From assembly GCF_001953635.1 (NCBI RefSeq), contig NZ_MEJH01000004.1, positions 186,001 to 250,000 of the forward strand: a stretch of 64,000 nt of DNA, given 5' to 3'. Shown here in pieces: positions 19,151 through 27,481 of this stretch. The position numbers were made by a program, and so were the translations under genes. Source of the DNA: Alteromonas abrolhosensis. Lineage in GTDB: Bacteria > Pseudomonadota > Gammaproteobacteria > Enterobacterales > Alteromonadaceae. A model generated the notes under the pieces. That model saw only the letters and a program-made list of their open reading frames with translations. It ran no database searches and was not told the origin of the DNA. The number at the start of each line of letters is the position of its first letter. Position 1 is the first letter of the stretch.

Positions 19151-19251
19151 GTACCTGTTTGATTCTAAGAGGTGGCGGATAATGGTGTACCCATAAATAA
19201 AAGTCAATACAAATAGGTACAAAGTGGTAATTAAATGACTATACCTGTTTG
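19151..19251. promoter_or_regulatory. repeated GTACCTRTTTG sites between resolvase and cargo
   Basis: Three copies of an 11-base motif lie within 101 bp: GTACCTGTTTG (19151-19161), its inverted form CAAATAGGTAC (19210-19220) with one change, and ATACCTGTTTG (19241-19251), which continues into GGGTATACC to make a palindrome. They lie in the divergent promoter region of the recombinase pair and the cargo genes, a natural place for an operator or recombinase sites. Confidence 0.5.
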
Positions 19252-19378
19252 GGTATACCTAATGTTCACACTTGTGGCAAAGTATGTTTGAACATCTTAC
19301 TGATTTTCAATTGTTTAATAGTATGTCATCATGTTCTTTAGGATGTTTATTTGATTTACGGACGATATTTTCTGACTT

Positions 19379-20272
19379 ATGCTTCATAGACTTCGTTTGG
19401 GTTGGTGGAATACTAACCTCTCTCCTACAAAAGGTGGCGCAAATTGTTCTGATGAAGAGTGTTTAAAAGCCATGGTGAGAGTCTTGCGTTTAATGCTGAC
19501 TAAATACTCATGTGATCTTATAGGTCTTTGTGAAGTAAACGAACACGATATAGCATACATCAATAACGAATTAAGTTTATCTGACATAGGGCTCATTGAT
19601 TTAGTGAGCCCTGCTGGTCGTTCCAGATTTGATATGGCTATCGCGTTTAATAATAAAAAGGTAGCTATAAAAAAGGAAAGGGAGTTTAAAGAGACTGTTA
19701 CTGGAAATACTCTCAAAGTTGCTCAGGTTGTTAATGTAGGAAACGTATTTGATGATTCCTCGTTCAGACTTTATCTTTGTCACTGGGCAAGTAAGCTGTA
19801 CGGAGATGGTATGGCGCGTAGAGATGAAGCTGCAAAATATCTTTATGCGGATTGTAAGACATTAATGAATGACGGTGGAAGTGTAATTGTCATGGGAGAC
19901 TTTAACGCTGAACCTTATGAAAATTGCCTAGTCAATGAGATGAGAGCGAACAGATGTCACGAAGCTGTAAAAAAATACCCTCGAGAGTTTTTCTATAATC
20001 CTTTTTGGCGAACGATTGTATCAGAAAAGCGTTTTGGCTATTTGATGAACAATGAGGAGTTTAGGTCTGGATCCTATAGATACAAAGAGTTCAAAAATAC
20101 AATTTGGCATTCGCTGGATCAAATAATTCTATCTGGCAGTTTTTTAAATGGGAATGACTGGCAGTTAAATGAGTTCTTCACCAACGTACTTTATGATGAG
20201 AGTTTTTATGAGGAGGGAAAAAAAATGAATATTGATCATTTCCCTGTCATTTGCGAAATAGTGAAAGTTTGA
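19379..20272 (+). CDS. endonuclease/exonuclease/phosphatase (DNase I-fold) family protein
   Basis: A 297-residue protein with the full EEP motif series: N11/N13 in WWNTN, metal-binding E52 in GLCEV, H135 in LCHW, GDFN at 173-176, D247 in SLDQII, and D286-H287 in IDHFPV. It lacks a signal peptide, so it should act in the cytoplasm on nucleic acid, a nucleotide or a phosphoester. It is the first cargo gene, AT-rich, and only 10 bases from the next gene. Close relatives of this fold include DNases, inositol phosphatases and tRNA- or RNA-cutting enzymes; the substrate cannot be told from sequence. The start ATG 19379 puts the first conserved strand right at the N-terminus and has only a weak Shine-Dalgarno sequence, so the true start may be elsewhere. 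Confidence 0.85.
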   Translation: MLHRLRLGWWNTNLSPTKGGANCSDEECLKAMVRVLRLMLTKYSCDLIGLCEVNEHDIAYINNELSLSDIGLIDLVSPAGRSRFDMAIAFNNKKVAIKKEREFKETVTGNTLKVAQVVNVGNVFDDSSFRLYLCHWASKLYGDGMARRDEAAKYLYADCKTLMNDGGSVIVMGDFNAEPYENCLVNEMRANRCHEAVKKYPREFFYNPFWRTIVSEKRFGYLMNNEEFRSGSYRYKEFKNTIWHSLDQIILSGSFLNGNDWQLNEFFTNVLYDESFYEEGKKMNIDHFPVICEIVKV

Positions 20273-20282
20273 GGAGAGTATA

Positions 20283-20768
20283 GTGAATTTTGATGAATTA
20301 CTTAGAAGAGGCAATGAGTCCGCAGATGAATATCAAAGTAATCTGGACGAGATCGAGAAAACCTTAGATGAGCTTTCTCAATCACTATCTAAATTTCTCG
20401 TGTGTGATTTAGAGGTTTACAAGTCGATAGACTATGTAGAAAACGTGAAAACAGGACTTGCTGCGCTGACAGATCCTTTTGCACCCAAAGAAAAAACTGG
20501 CTTCATAAATATTCACGTGCGTAATGTGCCAACAGGTGAGACATTGAAGCTTTTCAAATTAAAGTATTCTTCAGATGTATACCCTTTAACTTTAAGCTTT
20601 GACGACAAGCATTATGTGGCTCCTTGTTTTCCTGACTTTCAAGGTAATCTAGGTGAAGTTATAAGTAGTACGGATTTTCACCTCAGGCTAAGACACTTAA
20701 AGAATAGAATTCTTAAAGAAGAAGAAAAGAAAAGATTAAAGCTGGGCGACTCAAGTACTGAGGACTAG
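20283..20768 (+). CDS. unknown protein paired with the EEP nuclease
   Basis: A 161-residue protein I do not recognise. The first 40 residues are acidic and helical (LDEIEKTLDELSQSLSKFL); the middle looks like a compact beta domain (about 70-130: GFINIHVRNVPTGETLKLF, VYPLTLSFDDKHYVAP); the end is a charged helix (LRHLKNRILKEEEKKRLKL). No signal peptide or membrane segment. It starts with GTG behind a good GAGGAG sequence, 10 bases after the EEP gene, and ends 68 bases before attR. It could be a partner, inhibitor or targeting subunit of the nuclease; this is inference from gene order only. Confidence 0.75.
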   Translation: MNFDELLRRGNESADEYQSNLDEIEKTLDELSQSLSKFLVCDLEVYKSIDYVENVKTGLAALTDPFAPKEKTGFINIHVRNVPTGETLKLFKLKYSSDVYPLTLSFDDKHYVAPCFPDFQGNLGEVISSTDFHLRLRHLKNRILKEEEKKRLKLGDSSTED

Positions 20769-20836
20769 TACAATGGTTTATTGCAATTTTTAGTTAAGTT
20801 ACTGAAATTAATGGTTAAAATTTAAAGTGGTTACAT

Positions 20837-20871
20837 TCGAGGGTTCGAATCCCTCTCTCTCCGCCAAATAC
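20837..20871 (+). repeat. attR, right 35-bp direct repeat
   Basis: Identical to the 35 bp at 15535-15569, including the tRNA-Ser T-arm, 3' acceptor strand and CCA. Upstream bases differ, so it is only a tRNA fragment. It marks the right end of the element. Confidence 0.95.
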
Positions 20872-20875
20872 AAAG

Positions 20876-20899
20876 AACCGGCTTTAGGCCGGTTTTTTT
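20876..20899 (+). terminator. displaced original terminator of tRNA-Ser
   Basis: AACCGGC (20876-20882) and GCCGGTT (20888-20894) form a stem with a TTTAG loop, followed by seven T. It lies 5 bases after attR, where the tRNA-Ser terminator would have been before the element inserted. Confidence 0.85.
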
Positions 20900-20948
20900 G
20901 TGTCTATCGATTAGTGCTTATCAACGCAGCAATACCTTTCGCTTGCGC

Positions 20949-20982
20949 AAAAAGAAACCCGCGTTGAAGCGGGTTTCTTTTT
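20949..20982. terminator. bidirectional terminator
   Basis: A perfect 14-bp stem (AAAAAGAAACCCGC with GCGGGTTTCTTTTT) around a GTTGAA loop. It has an A-run on one side and a T-run on the other, so it can work on both strands. It separates the tRNA-Ser/element region from the minus-strand gene at 21054. Confidence 0.9.
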
Positions 20983-21053
20983 AAACGCGTTTATGGCGAC
21001 GCTGGTATGCTAAAGCCTACGGCTTCTCATCTCTGATGTCGCGCCGCGGCGAG

Positions 21054-21488
21054 CTACTTCGCAACTTGTTGATGAAGCTTAATTAGGTCAGGAAGCTTTT
21101 TCGCGTAAATCGCTTTCTTCGTACCTGGATGAAGTAGTTGGCTTACGAATGTACGTAAGAAGCCAAGTACAAAGGTTTGAACGCGGTCAGCGTCTGCTTC
21201 ACTTGGGTTAGCAATTAGCTTTTCTGTCTCCGCTTGTACTTTATGTACAATCGGATCCATGGTGTCTTTTCCAGAAACTAGGTCATTACCAGTCACAACG
21301 CCTTTGCCAAGCAAGTCTCTAACTGCTGAGTATAAATCAGCAGAAACAGCGTTAGACTGTCCCCAGTTCGCAATGTTGTATTCTTCAGCAATCTTATCTA
21401 AATCAGCAGTTGGGTCGTTAGACTTCAATAGGCTGTCGATAAGTTTATGGGCTTCAGTTTGTTTTACGGGTGTTGATAATTCTGACAT
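21054..21488 (-). CDS. unknown small cytoplasmic protein
   Basis: A 144-residue acidic, mostly helical protein without signal peptide, membrane helix or Cys residues. I do not recognise the family. Notable stretches are SNDPTADLDKIAEEYNIANW in the first third and FVLGFLRTFVSQLLHPGTKK in the last third. It is a single-gene unit that ends near the bidirectional terminator at 20949. Composition resembles the host, so it is likely a resident gene rather than element cargo. Confidence 0.75.
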   Translation of the reverse strand: MSELSTPVKQTEAHKLIDSLLKSNDPTADLDKIAEEYNIANWGQSNAVSADLYSAVRDLLGKGVVTGNDLVSGKDTMDPIVHKVQAETEKLIANPSEADADRVQTFVLGFLRTFVSQLLHPGTKKAIYAKKLPDLIKLHQQVAK

Positions 21489-21684
21489 GGTTACATTTGT
21501 TGATTATGTGGGTGAGCGCGTTATAAATATTCTGCCAGACAATGTCAACCCGTTTGCCGCTAATCTGGGCAATTACAAGAGGGAAAGCAACGCGAAGTCT
21601 CACCTGTGAACATGGTCATGCACTTAGCAATTTATGCACAGCCACCTCAGGCTAGCCACTATTTTATAAGCGCAAGACGCCTGA

Positions 21685-22860
21685 TTATGCCGAGATCCTG
21701 CTATTTATATCATCAGCCCCCGCGTTGGGTTTGCGAGGTGCTGGAATAGGAAGTTTAATTGCATGCTTTCTATTAGATGCGCCGTGCTGTGACTTCATAT
21801 AGCCATTAGCGTTTTTTGGAAAGTACGCTGCGGCACTTGTAGCATTCTCACCGTGCAGTGAAGCGGTAGGCTGGCTGTTTGCTTCTTGTGGGAAAGCAAT
21901 GGCTTTGCGTTCAGTTTCTAAAAAGGTACTTCCGGCTTGCTTACCTAGCTTATAGTCATGGCGAAGCTGCGCATCTGTACTGCCTAACAATTTACTTTGA
22001 AGCTTATCTGACGCAAAAATTTGAACAACCTCTACACCTTCTGGTGGGTTTTCAATAAACGCCAGCTCTTTTTGATAAGCTTGTTCGTGCTGTAACAGGT
22101 AGTCGATAGTTTTGGGGCAGGTGCCCGTTGCACACATTACTGCGCTCAACTTTTGTAGCCAAGGCGACTGTGCTTGAAAGCCTTTATCTACCGTGCGAAT
22201 AACGACAATCTTGGTAGCCCCTCGTTTGTAGGCCTCGGTCACTGGCAATGGCGCTGCCAAACCGCCGTCTAAGTAAAAGTCGGTATTGGCTGCCTGTTTT
22301 GCTTCAACGCCAATGTGCAGTGGAACGCCCTGCTTATACAGCAAAGGTAGTGCACTCGATGCCTTAATTAGTTCTACCCAGTCGTGATTACTTTTCATAG
22401 GGTCAAGATAATAAGCTTTTCTATCTCGGGAGTTAGTAGCGGTAAACAGAATTTCTCGGTCCGCCACGTTTGCCTTGGCAGTGTCGAGATCAAGTAAACG
22501 GTTAGCTTCTTGAGTTTTGTCGAAATACCAATCTAAATCGACAATATGCTTACCCATTAAACCTCGTCCCATTTGGAAAAAGCGTCTGTGTCGAGTTAAG
22601 CCGCGAATAAGGCGTTTTGCATAGCCTTTCTGACGTGCTACAAAGCTTGTTAGATTTTGTGAACCTGCTGAAGTACCAATCAGGATATCAAAGGGGTCGT
22701 GACCAGCGTCTAACCATGTATCAAGAACGCCCGCTGTGAATATTCCACGTTGACCTCCACCTTCTGCGACCAAGGCAACCTTGCCCTTGTACGGCATACC
22801 AAACTTACGAGTTTCTAAGTAAGCTGATGAATGCGTAGGAACTAGTTTTTGGCCTAACAT
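21685..22860 (-). CDS. patatin-like phospholipase (YjjU-like)
   Basis: A 391-residue patatin-family hydrolase. The oxyanion loop is AEGGGQRGIFTAG, the nucleophile Ser is in GTSAGS, and the dyad Asp is in LDGGLAAPLPV, so the catalytic dyad is complete. The form EGGGQRG and length resemble E. coli YjjU more than secreted toxins such as ExoU; there is no signal peptide. The last 50 or so residues are Ala/Asn/Ser-rich and probably disordered. ATG 22860 has AAGGGG upstream. It probably hydrolyses lipid acyl esters inside the cell; the substrate is unknown. Confidence 0.88.
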   Translation of the reverse strand: MLGQKLVPTHSSAYLETRKFGMPYKGKVALVAEGGGQRGIFTAGVLDTWLDAGHDPFDILIGTSAGSQNLTSFVARQKGYAKRLIRGLTRHRRFFQMGRGLMGKHIVDLDWYFDKTQEANRLLDLDTAKANVADREILFTATNSRDRKAYYLDPMKSNHDWVELIKASSALPLLYKQGVPLHIGVEAKQAANTDFYLDGGLAAPLPVTEAYKRGATKIVVIRTVDKGFQAQSPWLQKLSAVMCATGTCPKTIDYLLQHEQAYQKELAFIENPPEGVEVVQIFASDKLQSKLLGSTDAQLRHDYKLGKQAGSTFLETERKAIAFPQEANSQPTASLHGENATSAAAYFPKNANGYMKSQHGASNRKHAIKLPIPAPRKPNAGADDINSRISA

Positions 22861-23072
22861 GATACCCCTTTACTAGAAGATGAATATAAATTGACTACTT
22901 GGCCAAATTGTAGAGAGATCATGCAATGGGCGAAAATTGAAAGAATGAATCGTACTGATAGGAAATAACTGATACTGAAACACTTTTTGTTATTCACCTG
23001 TAATTTTGGTGTTTACATTTTGATCGTTTAACCGCAGTCTTAAGAGATAAAGCTTAAGTAGGAAGTACGGTA

Positions 23073-24089
23073 ATGAAAATTGTGGTGTTAGGTGCAGGCA
23101 GTATTGGTTGTTATGTAGCAGGCTGCCTGTTGGCATCTAAAGATGCGTTATGTACTCCTAATTCGCTTACGCTTATTGGTCGACAGCGTTTGTGCGATGA
23201 CATCACAGCACATGGCATCAATGTAACTGACTGGCAAGGTCGCGACCAAATGGTTGCCCCTAAACATATCTCGTTTTCATTAAGTAACGAAAGTTTGGTT
23301 AACGCTGATATCATTTTACTTTGTGTAAAAAGCCAAGATACAGAACAGGCCGCTAACATTATTGACCAGTACGCGAGTCCTTCTGCAATTGTTGTTAGTT
23401 TACAAAACGGTGTACGCAACGCACACATGCTTCGGCACCGCCTCAAGCAGAGCGTGATTGCGGGTATGGTGCCTTTTAATGTTTTCTATAAGGGGAATGG
23501 CCACTTTCACTGTGGAACTGAAGGTAACATAGCCCTGGAAGACCCCAATAGCGAATGCTCAGACCTGATAAAGGCTTGTCAGAAAGCATCGCTTCCGGTG
23601 ACAGTTTATAGCGATATGGCTGCGGTACAGTATGGCAAGCTCATAATGAACCTCAACAACGCGGTCAATGCATTGTCGGGTATTCCACTAAAGGAACAGC
23701 TTGGCAATAGGCAGTACAGGTTAGTGATGGCGAAAGTATTATCCGAGGCATTAACAGTGCTAGAAGCAGAAGGTATTACACCAGCAAGAACAGGGAAAGT
23801 TATTCCCAATCTAATGCCAAAAATTATGAAGCTCCCTGATTTTTTATTCAATGTGGTTGCAGCATCAACACTTAAAATAGACCCTGAGGCTCGCTCTTCA
23901 ATGTATGAGGATCTGATGCTAGGTAGGCGAACTGAAATAGATTTTCTAAACGGTGAAATTGTAAGGTTAGGGGAGAAAAATCATATAGCCACCCCCGTAA
24001 ACACTCACATTGTTGAACTAATAAAACAATCTGAACAAGCGGAAAAAGGAAGCCCTCACTTACCGGCAGTGGCACTCTTACCTAAATAA
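23073..24089 (+). CDS. panE: 2-dehydropantoate 2-reductase-like protein
   Basis: PanE/ApbA-family NADPH-dependent reductase of 338 residues. The Rossmann motif GAGSIGC is at 7-13. The catalytic Lys lies in YGKLIMNLNNAVNAL, and the C-terminal helical domain has the usual substrate-binding residues in SSMYEDLMLGRRTEIDFLNG. It reduces ketopantoate to pantoate for coenzyme A synthesis. Family members also act on other 2-oxo acids, so the name is probable, not certain. AGGAAG precedes ATG 23073. It stands alone. Confidence 0.82.
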   Translation: MKIVVLGAGSIGCYVAGCLLASKDALCTPNSLTLIGRQRLCDDITAHGINVTDWQGRDQMVAPKHISFSLSNESLVNADIILLCVKSQDTEQAANIIDQYASPSAIVVSLQNGVRNAHMLRHRLKQSVIAGMVPFNVFYKGNGHFHCGTEGNIALEDPNSECSDLIKACQKASLPVTVYSDMAAVQYGKLIMNLNNAVNALSGIPLKEQLGNRQYRLVMAKVLSEALTVLEAEGITPARTGKVIPNLMPKIMKLPDFLFNVVAASTLKIDPEARSSMYEDLMLGRRTEIDFLNGEIVRLGEKNHIATPVNTHIVELIKQSEQAEKGSPHLPAVALLPK

Positions 24090-24166
24090 AGAGTACCTGA
24101 ATAAAAAGCACCTAAACAAAAGGGGCCTAGTTAAAAGCGCGATTTAACGTGAAATATTACAGTTTT

Positions 24167-24203
24167 ATGTCATTTTTGTGTCAGTACCCTTGATTCTTAT
24201 ACT
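24167..24203 (+). promoter_or_regulatory. Pho box and -10 before the phosphate porin gene
   Basis: ATGTCAT (24167-24173), four T, GTGTCAG (24178-24184): two direct repeats in the 7-4-7 arrangement of the PhoB consensus CTGTCAT-N4-CTGTCAT. A -10 TATACT begins 13 bases later (24198-24203), the usual place for a PhoB-dependent promoter in which the box replaces the -35. The downstream gene is a phosphate-type porin, which fits. Confidence 0.75.
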
Positions 24204-24248
24204 AAAGTATATATTCTGAGCGCAAACTCTCATTCTTCTTAGTGTATT

Positions 24249-25475
24249 TTGCTTTTCCAAACATTCTTTTCTTGGTGTCTTTTATTGAGCTCCGTTGGGG
24301 CTTTGTTTTTCTCCTCGGCTATTTTAGCGCTAGAGGTTGACCTTAAGCGTGAGTCTGAAGCAACTATTCCTGCCTACAATGGCAACGGTCTCACTTTTCA
24401 AAGTGACAATAACGCCTTCTCGATACGTGTGCGTGGTCGACTTCAGTTTCGTTACGCCAACCCCGGGATAAGCCAGCCTACAGAACGTGATGATTTTGCT
24501 CATAACGCAGGGAATCAATTTGGTGTTAATAGGGCTCGAGTTAAGCTAGATGGTCATATAGGTATACCGTGGATTAAATACGGTGTGGAATATGATGCCG
24601 TTGATCAACGCACGCTAAGCGCCACGTTATCCCTTGAAAAGTATGATGCCCTTCGGCTTAAGCTTGGTCAGTGGAAAGTTGAATATTCCAGAGAACGTAG
24701 CGTTAGTAGTGGTGGCCAACAAATGATGGATCGCTCAATCATCAATAGAATATTTACGCTAGACAGACAGATGGGCGCTTCAGTCTACGGTCACATCGAT
24801 AGCGGTGGCGCTTCTAGTTTTAATTATTGGGCGGGGCTATTTAATGGGTCTGGTCGAGGTGATTATAGCAACCACGATGGCGACGCAATGTATGTTGGAC
24901 GTTTTCAGTGGAACATTTTTGGTGAAAAAGTTGGTTTCGACAATAGCGATATCAAACGCTCTGCTAAGCCCAAGGCAGCTTTAGCAATAGCGGGAGCAAA
25001 GTTCAAAAGCCAGTTTACACGCTTCTCCTCATCTGGAGCTGGCAATTTAACTAACTTTGACGAAGGTGAAATTGAAGGTCAGTATGATATTCAGCAATTC
25101 GTCATTGATGGCGCGTACTTCTATCAAGGGTTTAATGCTCAAGCGGAATATCACGAGAAAAAGATTGTGAATATAGCCCAAAACGATTCTCAAACAACGC
25201 TGCGCGGGTATTACGTACAGGCGGGGTATTTCATCTCCGAATCAATTAGTTGGTGGCCAGAGCCTCTTGAAATTGCGGCGCGTTACGCTACTTACTCTCC
25301 AAATACGAATGAAGGCGATGATCACTTCTTTGAAAGAACTTTGGCATTTAACTACTTCTTCAATGGACACAAAAATAAAGTGACGGCCGAGGTGAGCAAG
25401 GTAGCGCTCGATCAGTTCGGCACTGAAGCAGGGGATGAGACTGTCTATTCATTGCAATGGGACGTGAGCTTTTAA
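24249..25475 (+). CDS. phosphate-selective porin O/P family protein
   Basis: Up to 408 residues. An N-terminal signal-like hydrophobic stretch ends at about SSAILA (residue 28), followed by beta-barrel sequence starting FSIRVRGRLQFRYANP, with NQFGVNRARVKLDGHI typical of the OprP/OprO group, and a C-terminal Phe (SLQWDVSF). It should form an outer-membrane channel for phosphate or similar anions. The start is odd: a stop lies just upstream, and only TTG 24249 (or ATT 24246) can open the frame, without a clear Shine-Dalgarno sequence and without basic residues before the hydrophobic core. A Pho box lies upstream. Confidence 0.85.
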   Translation: MLFQTFFSWCLLLSSVGALFFSSAILALEVDLKRESEATIPAYNGNGLTFQSDNNAFSIRVRGRLQFRYANPGISQPTERDDFAHNAGNQFGVNRARVKLDGHIGIPWIKYGVEYDAVDQRTLSATLSLEKYDALRLKLGQWKVEYSRERSVSSGGQQMMDRSIINRIFTLDRQMGASVYGHIDSGGASSFNYWAGLFNGSGRGDYSNHDGDAMYVGRFQWNIFGEKVGFDNSDIKRSAKPKAALAIAGAKFKSQFTRFSSSGAGNLTNFDEGEIEGQYDIQQFVIDGAYFYQGFNAQAEYHEKKIVNIAQNDSQTTLRGYYVQAGYFISESISWWPEPLEIAARYATYSPNTNEGDDHFFERTLAFNYFFNGHKNKVTAEVSKVALDQFGTEAGDETVYSLQWDVSF

Positions 25476-25593
25476 ATTAAGGTTATCGTTTAGAAAAATA
25501 ACCGTGTTTGTTGCACCTATTTTCTAAACCCGGGACTAGCGAGAAATAAGTGCTATGATGGTATTTACTCTCCCTTATTAGGCCTTTTTAACA

Positions 25594-25953
25594 ATGTCAG
25601 AAAGTATAAAAATCAACTATGTTGAATTCGCATCTTTAGATATAGGCCGTTCAAAGGCTTTTTTTGAAAATGCTTTTGACTGGCGCTTTACAGACTATGG
25701 AAGTGAGTACACCGCTTTTAATAACTCTGGTTTGGAAGGAGGCATTTTTGCTTCACAGCGTGTGGCACAAGCAGAAAACGGCGCTCCTTTGTTGGTGCTC
25801 TATGCCAAGAATATTTCTGAAGTTCAGCGCAAGGTAGAAGACGCGGGCGGTGCAATCAGCAAACCACTTTTTGATTTTCCGGGCGGGTGCCGCTTTCATT
25901 TCATAGAGCCAGGCGGTAACGAGCTTGCTGTTTGGTCTGAGTCAGCTAAGTAG
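25594..25953 (+). CDS. VOC (glyoxalase/bleomycin-resistance) family protein
   Basis: A 119-residue single-domain VOC protein with the paired beta-alpha-beta-beta-beta pattern: INYVEFASLDIGRSKAFFENAFDW in the first half and PGGCRFHFIEPGGNELAVW in the second. Members bind a metal and catalyse varied reactions; the substrate is not evident. Single gene, convergent with asd. Confidence 0.85.
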   Translation: MSESIKINYVEFASLDIGRSKAFFENAFDWRFTDYGSEYTAFNNSGLEGGIFASQRVAQAENGAPLLVLYAKNISEVQRKVEDAGGAISKPLFDFPGGCRFHFIEPGGNELAVWSESAK

Positions 25954-26000
25954 TACTATATACCTGTCAAAGCCTAGTTTTCATAGGCTTACAACGCTAA

Positions 26001-26040
26001 AAACAAAAACGCCTTGCATGTAATATAACAGCAAGGCGTT
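26001..26040 (-). terminator. terminator of asd
   Basis: AACGCCTTGC (26008-26017) and GCAAGGCGTT (26031-26040) form a 10-bp stem with a 13-base loop. On the minus strand it ends in TTTTGTTT, so it terminates asd transcripts. Confidence 0.8.
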
Positions 26041-26074
26041 ATAAATCGCGTTTAGTGAGCTTTAAAACATTCCG

Positions 26075-27199
26075 TTAGTTTTGCTCAAGCACAATGCGCA
26101 ACATTCTGCGGAGCGGCTCTGCAGCGCCCCATAATAGTTGATCGCCAACAGTGAATGCAGAAATATATTCAGGGCCCATATTAAGCTTGCGAATACGACC
26201 TACTGGAATAGAAAGTGTACCGGTTACTTTCGCAGGAGTAAGTTCACGCATGGTAGCGTCGCGGTCATTAGGAATAACTTTTACCCAGTCGTTGTGCTTA
26301 GCAAGAATATCTTCAATTTCAGCTAACGGTAAATCCTTTTTAAGCTTGAGCGTGATCGCCTGGCTATGACAGCGCATGGCGCCAACGCGTACACAAATAC
26401 CGTCGATAGGTACTTCGCTGCCTTTAATACCCAAAATTTTGTTAGCTTCGGCTTGGGCTTTCCACTCTTCACGGCTTTGACCTGAAGGTAGTTGTGAATC
26501 GATATATGGAATCAAGCTACCCGCCAGCGGTACACCGAACTGTTCACTTGGATAGTCTGCGCTTCGTATAAACTCAGACACTTGCTGGTCAATCTCTAAA
26601 ATCGCGGTAGCCGGATCTTCAACCTTTTCTTTCACATTACGGTGAATTGCGCCCATTTGAGTAATGAGTTCGCGCATGTGCTGTGCACCTGAACCTGAAG
26701 CGGCTTGATACGTCATGGGTGACGCCCACTCAACGAGGTCTTTTTCAAACAGGCCACCTAGCGCCAATAACATAAGGGAAACGGTACAGTTTCCACCTAC
26801 ATAAGTGCGAATGCCTTTTTCAATACCACTATCAATTTCTTTGCGGTTTACAGGGTCCAGAATAATTACGGCGTCGTCTTTCATGCGAAGTGCTGACGCA
26901 GCATCAATCCAGTAGCCGTTCCAGCCAGCGGCTCTTAAGTCGTCGTATACTGCTTTTGTGTAGTCGCCGCCCTGACAGGTGATAATAATATCTTGTTTAG
27001 ACAACGCTTCTATGTCGTGCGCATCTTCTAGAACACCTGCATCTTTCCCAGCAAAATCTGGTGCTGCACTGCCTTTTTGTGAGGTAGTGAAAAAGGTGGG
27101 CTCAATGTGCGCAAAGTCTTGCTCTTCTTGCATGCGCTGCATTAATACTGAGCCAACCATACCGCGCCAGCCCACTAAACCTACTTTTTGTTGTGACAT
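26075..27199 (-). CDS. asd: aspartate-semialdehyde dehydrogenase
   Basis: A 374-residue Asd of the gammaproteobacterial type. The nucleotide-binding start [19 protein letters not shown], the active-site C138 in GGNCTVS and the catalytic His in [10 protein letters not shown] are present. It makes aspartate semialdehyde for lysine, diaminopimelate, threonine and methionine. AAGGG precedes the ATG. I looked for a lysine riboswitch in the leader and saw none. Confidence 0.96.
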   Translation of the reverse strand: MSQQKVGLVGWRGMVGSVLMQRMQEEQDFAHIEPTFFTTSQKGSAAPDFAGKDAGVLEDAHDIEALSKQDIIITCQGGDYTKAVYDDLRAAGWNGYWIDAASALRMKDDAVIILDPVNRKEIDSGIEKGIRTYVGGNCTVSLMLLALGGLFEKDLVEWASPMTYQAASGSGAQHMRELITQMGAIHRNVKEKVEDPATAILEIDQQVSEFIRSADYPSEQFGVPLAGSLIPYIDSQLPSGQSREEWKAQAEANKILGIKGSEVPIDGICVRVGAMRCHSQAITLKLKKDLPLAEIEDILAKHNDWVKVIPNDRDATMRELTPAKVTGTLSIPVGRIRKLNMGPEYISAFTVGDQLLWGAAEPLRRMLRIVLEQN

Positions 27200-27481
27200 T
27201 AAATTGAGAACCCTTGTAACTAAAATGAAAAGTACTTCGCCACCTACGCCTGTTTAGTCAACGCCTATTCATTCATGAACAAACGTAGATACAAACTAGA
27301 CGAAGAGTAACGTCGAACGCCGCTTATCTGTTGAGCTGGCGTAATACCTGTCGTTTTTATTTTTGTCTTTGCAGTCTAAGTGTTATTTATCCCGCTGGCT
27401 AGATGGTTTTTTATAAATATTCTGTCGTTGATATAAGCATTTTAGAAACGCTGAATTAGTAGCTAAACAATCTATAGAATG

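Larger units (their letters stand above)
15535..20871. mobile_element. 5.3-kb integrative element in tRNA-Ser
   Basis: Bounded by two identical 35-bp copies of the tRNA-Ser 3' end plus five bases. The unit from 15570 to 20871 (5,302 bp) would be the excised circle. It carries, in order, a tyrosine integrase reading inward next to the left end, a ParB-like protein and a serine recombinase on the minus strand, and a two-gene plus-strand cargo (DNase I-fold protein, unknown protein). There are no phage structural, conjugation or replication genes. The element is more AT-rich than its neighbours, most clearly in the cargo. This is the plan of a small genomic island or satellite-like element. Confidence 0.93.

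Noticed and set aside
19272..19466. 64-codon frame overlapping the start of the EEP gene
   Set aside because: It overlaps the well-supported EEP frame in a different frame and has no recognisable protein features.
27200..27420. Possible lysine riboswitch upstream of asd
   Set aside because: I could not find the conserved core or a terminator/antiterminator pair.
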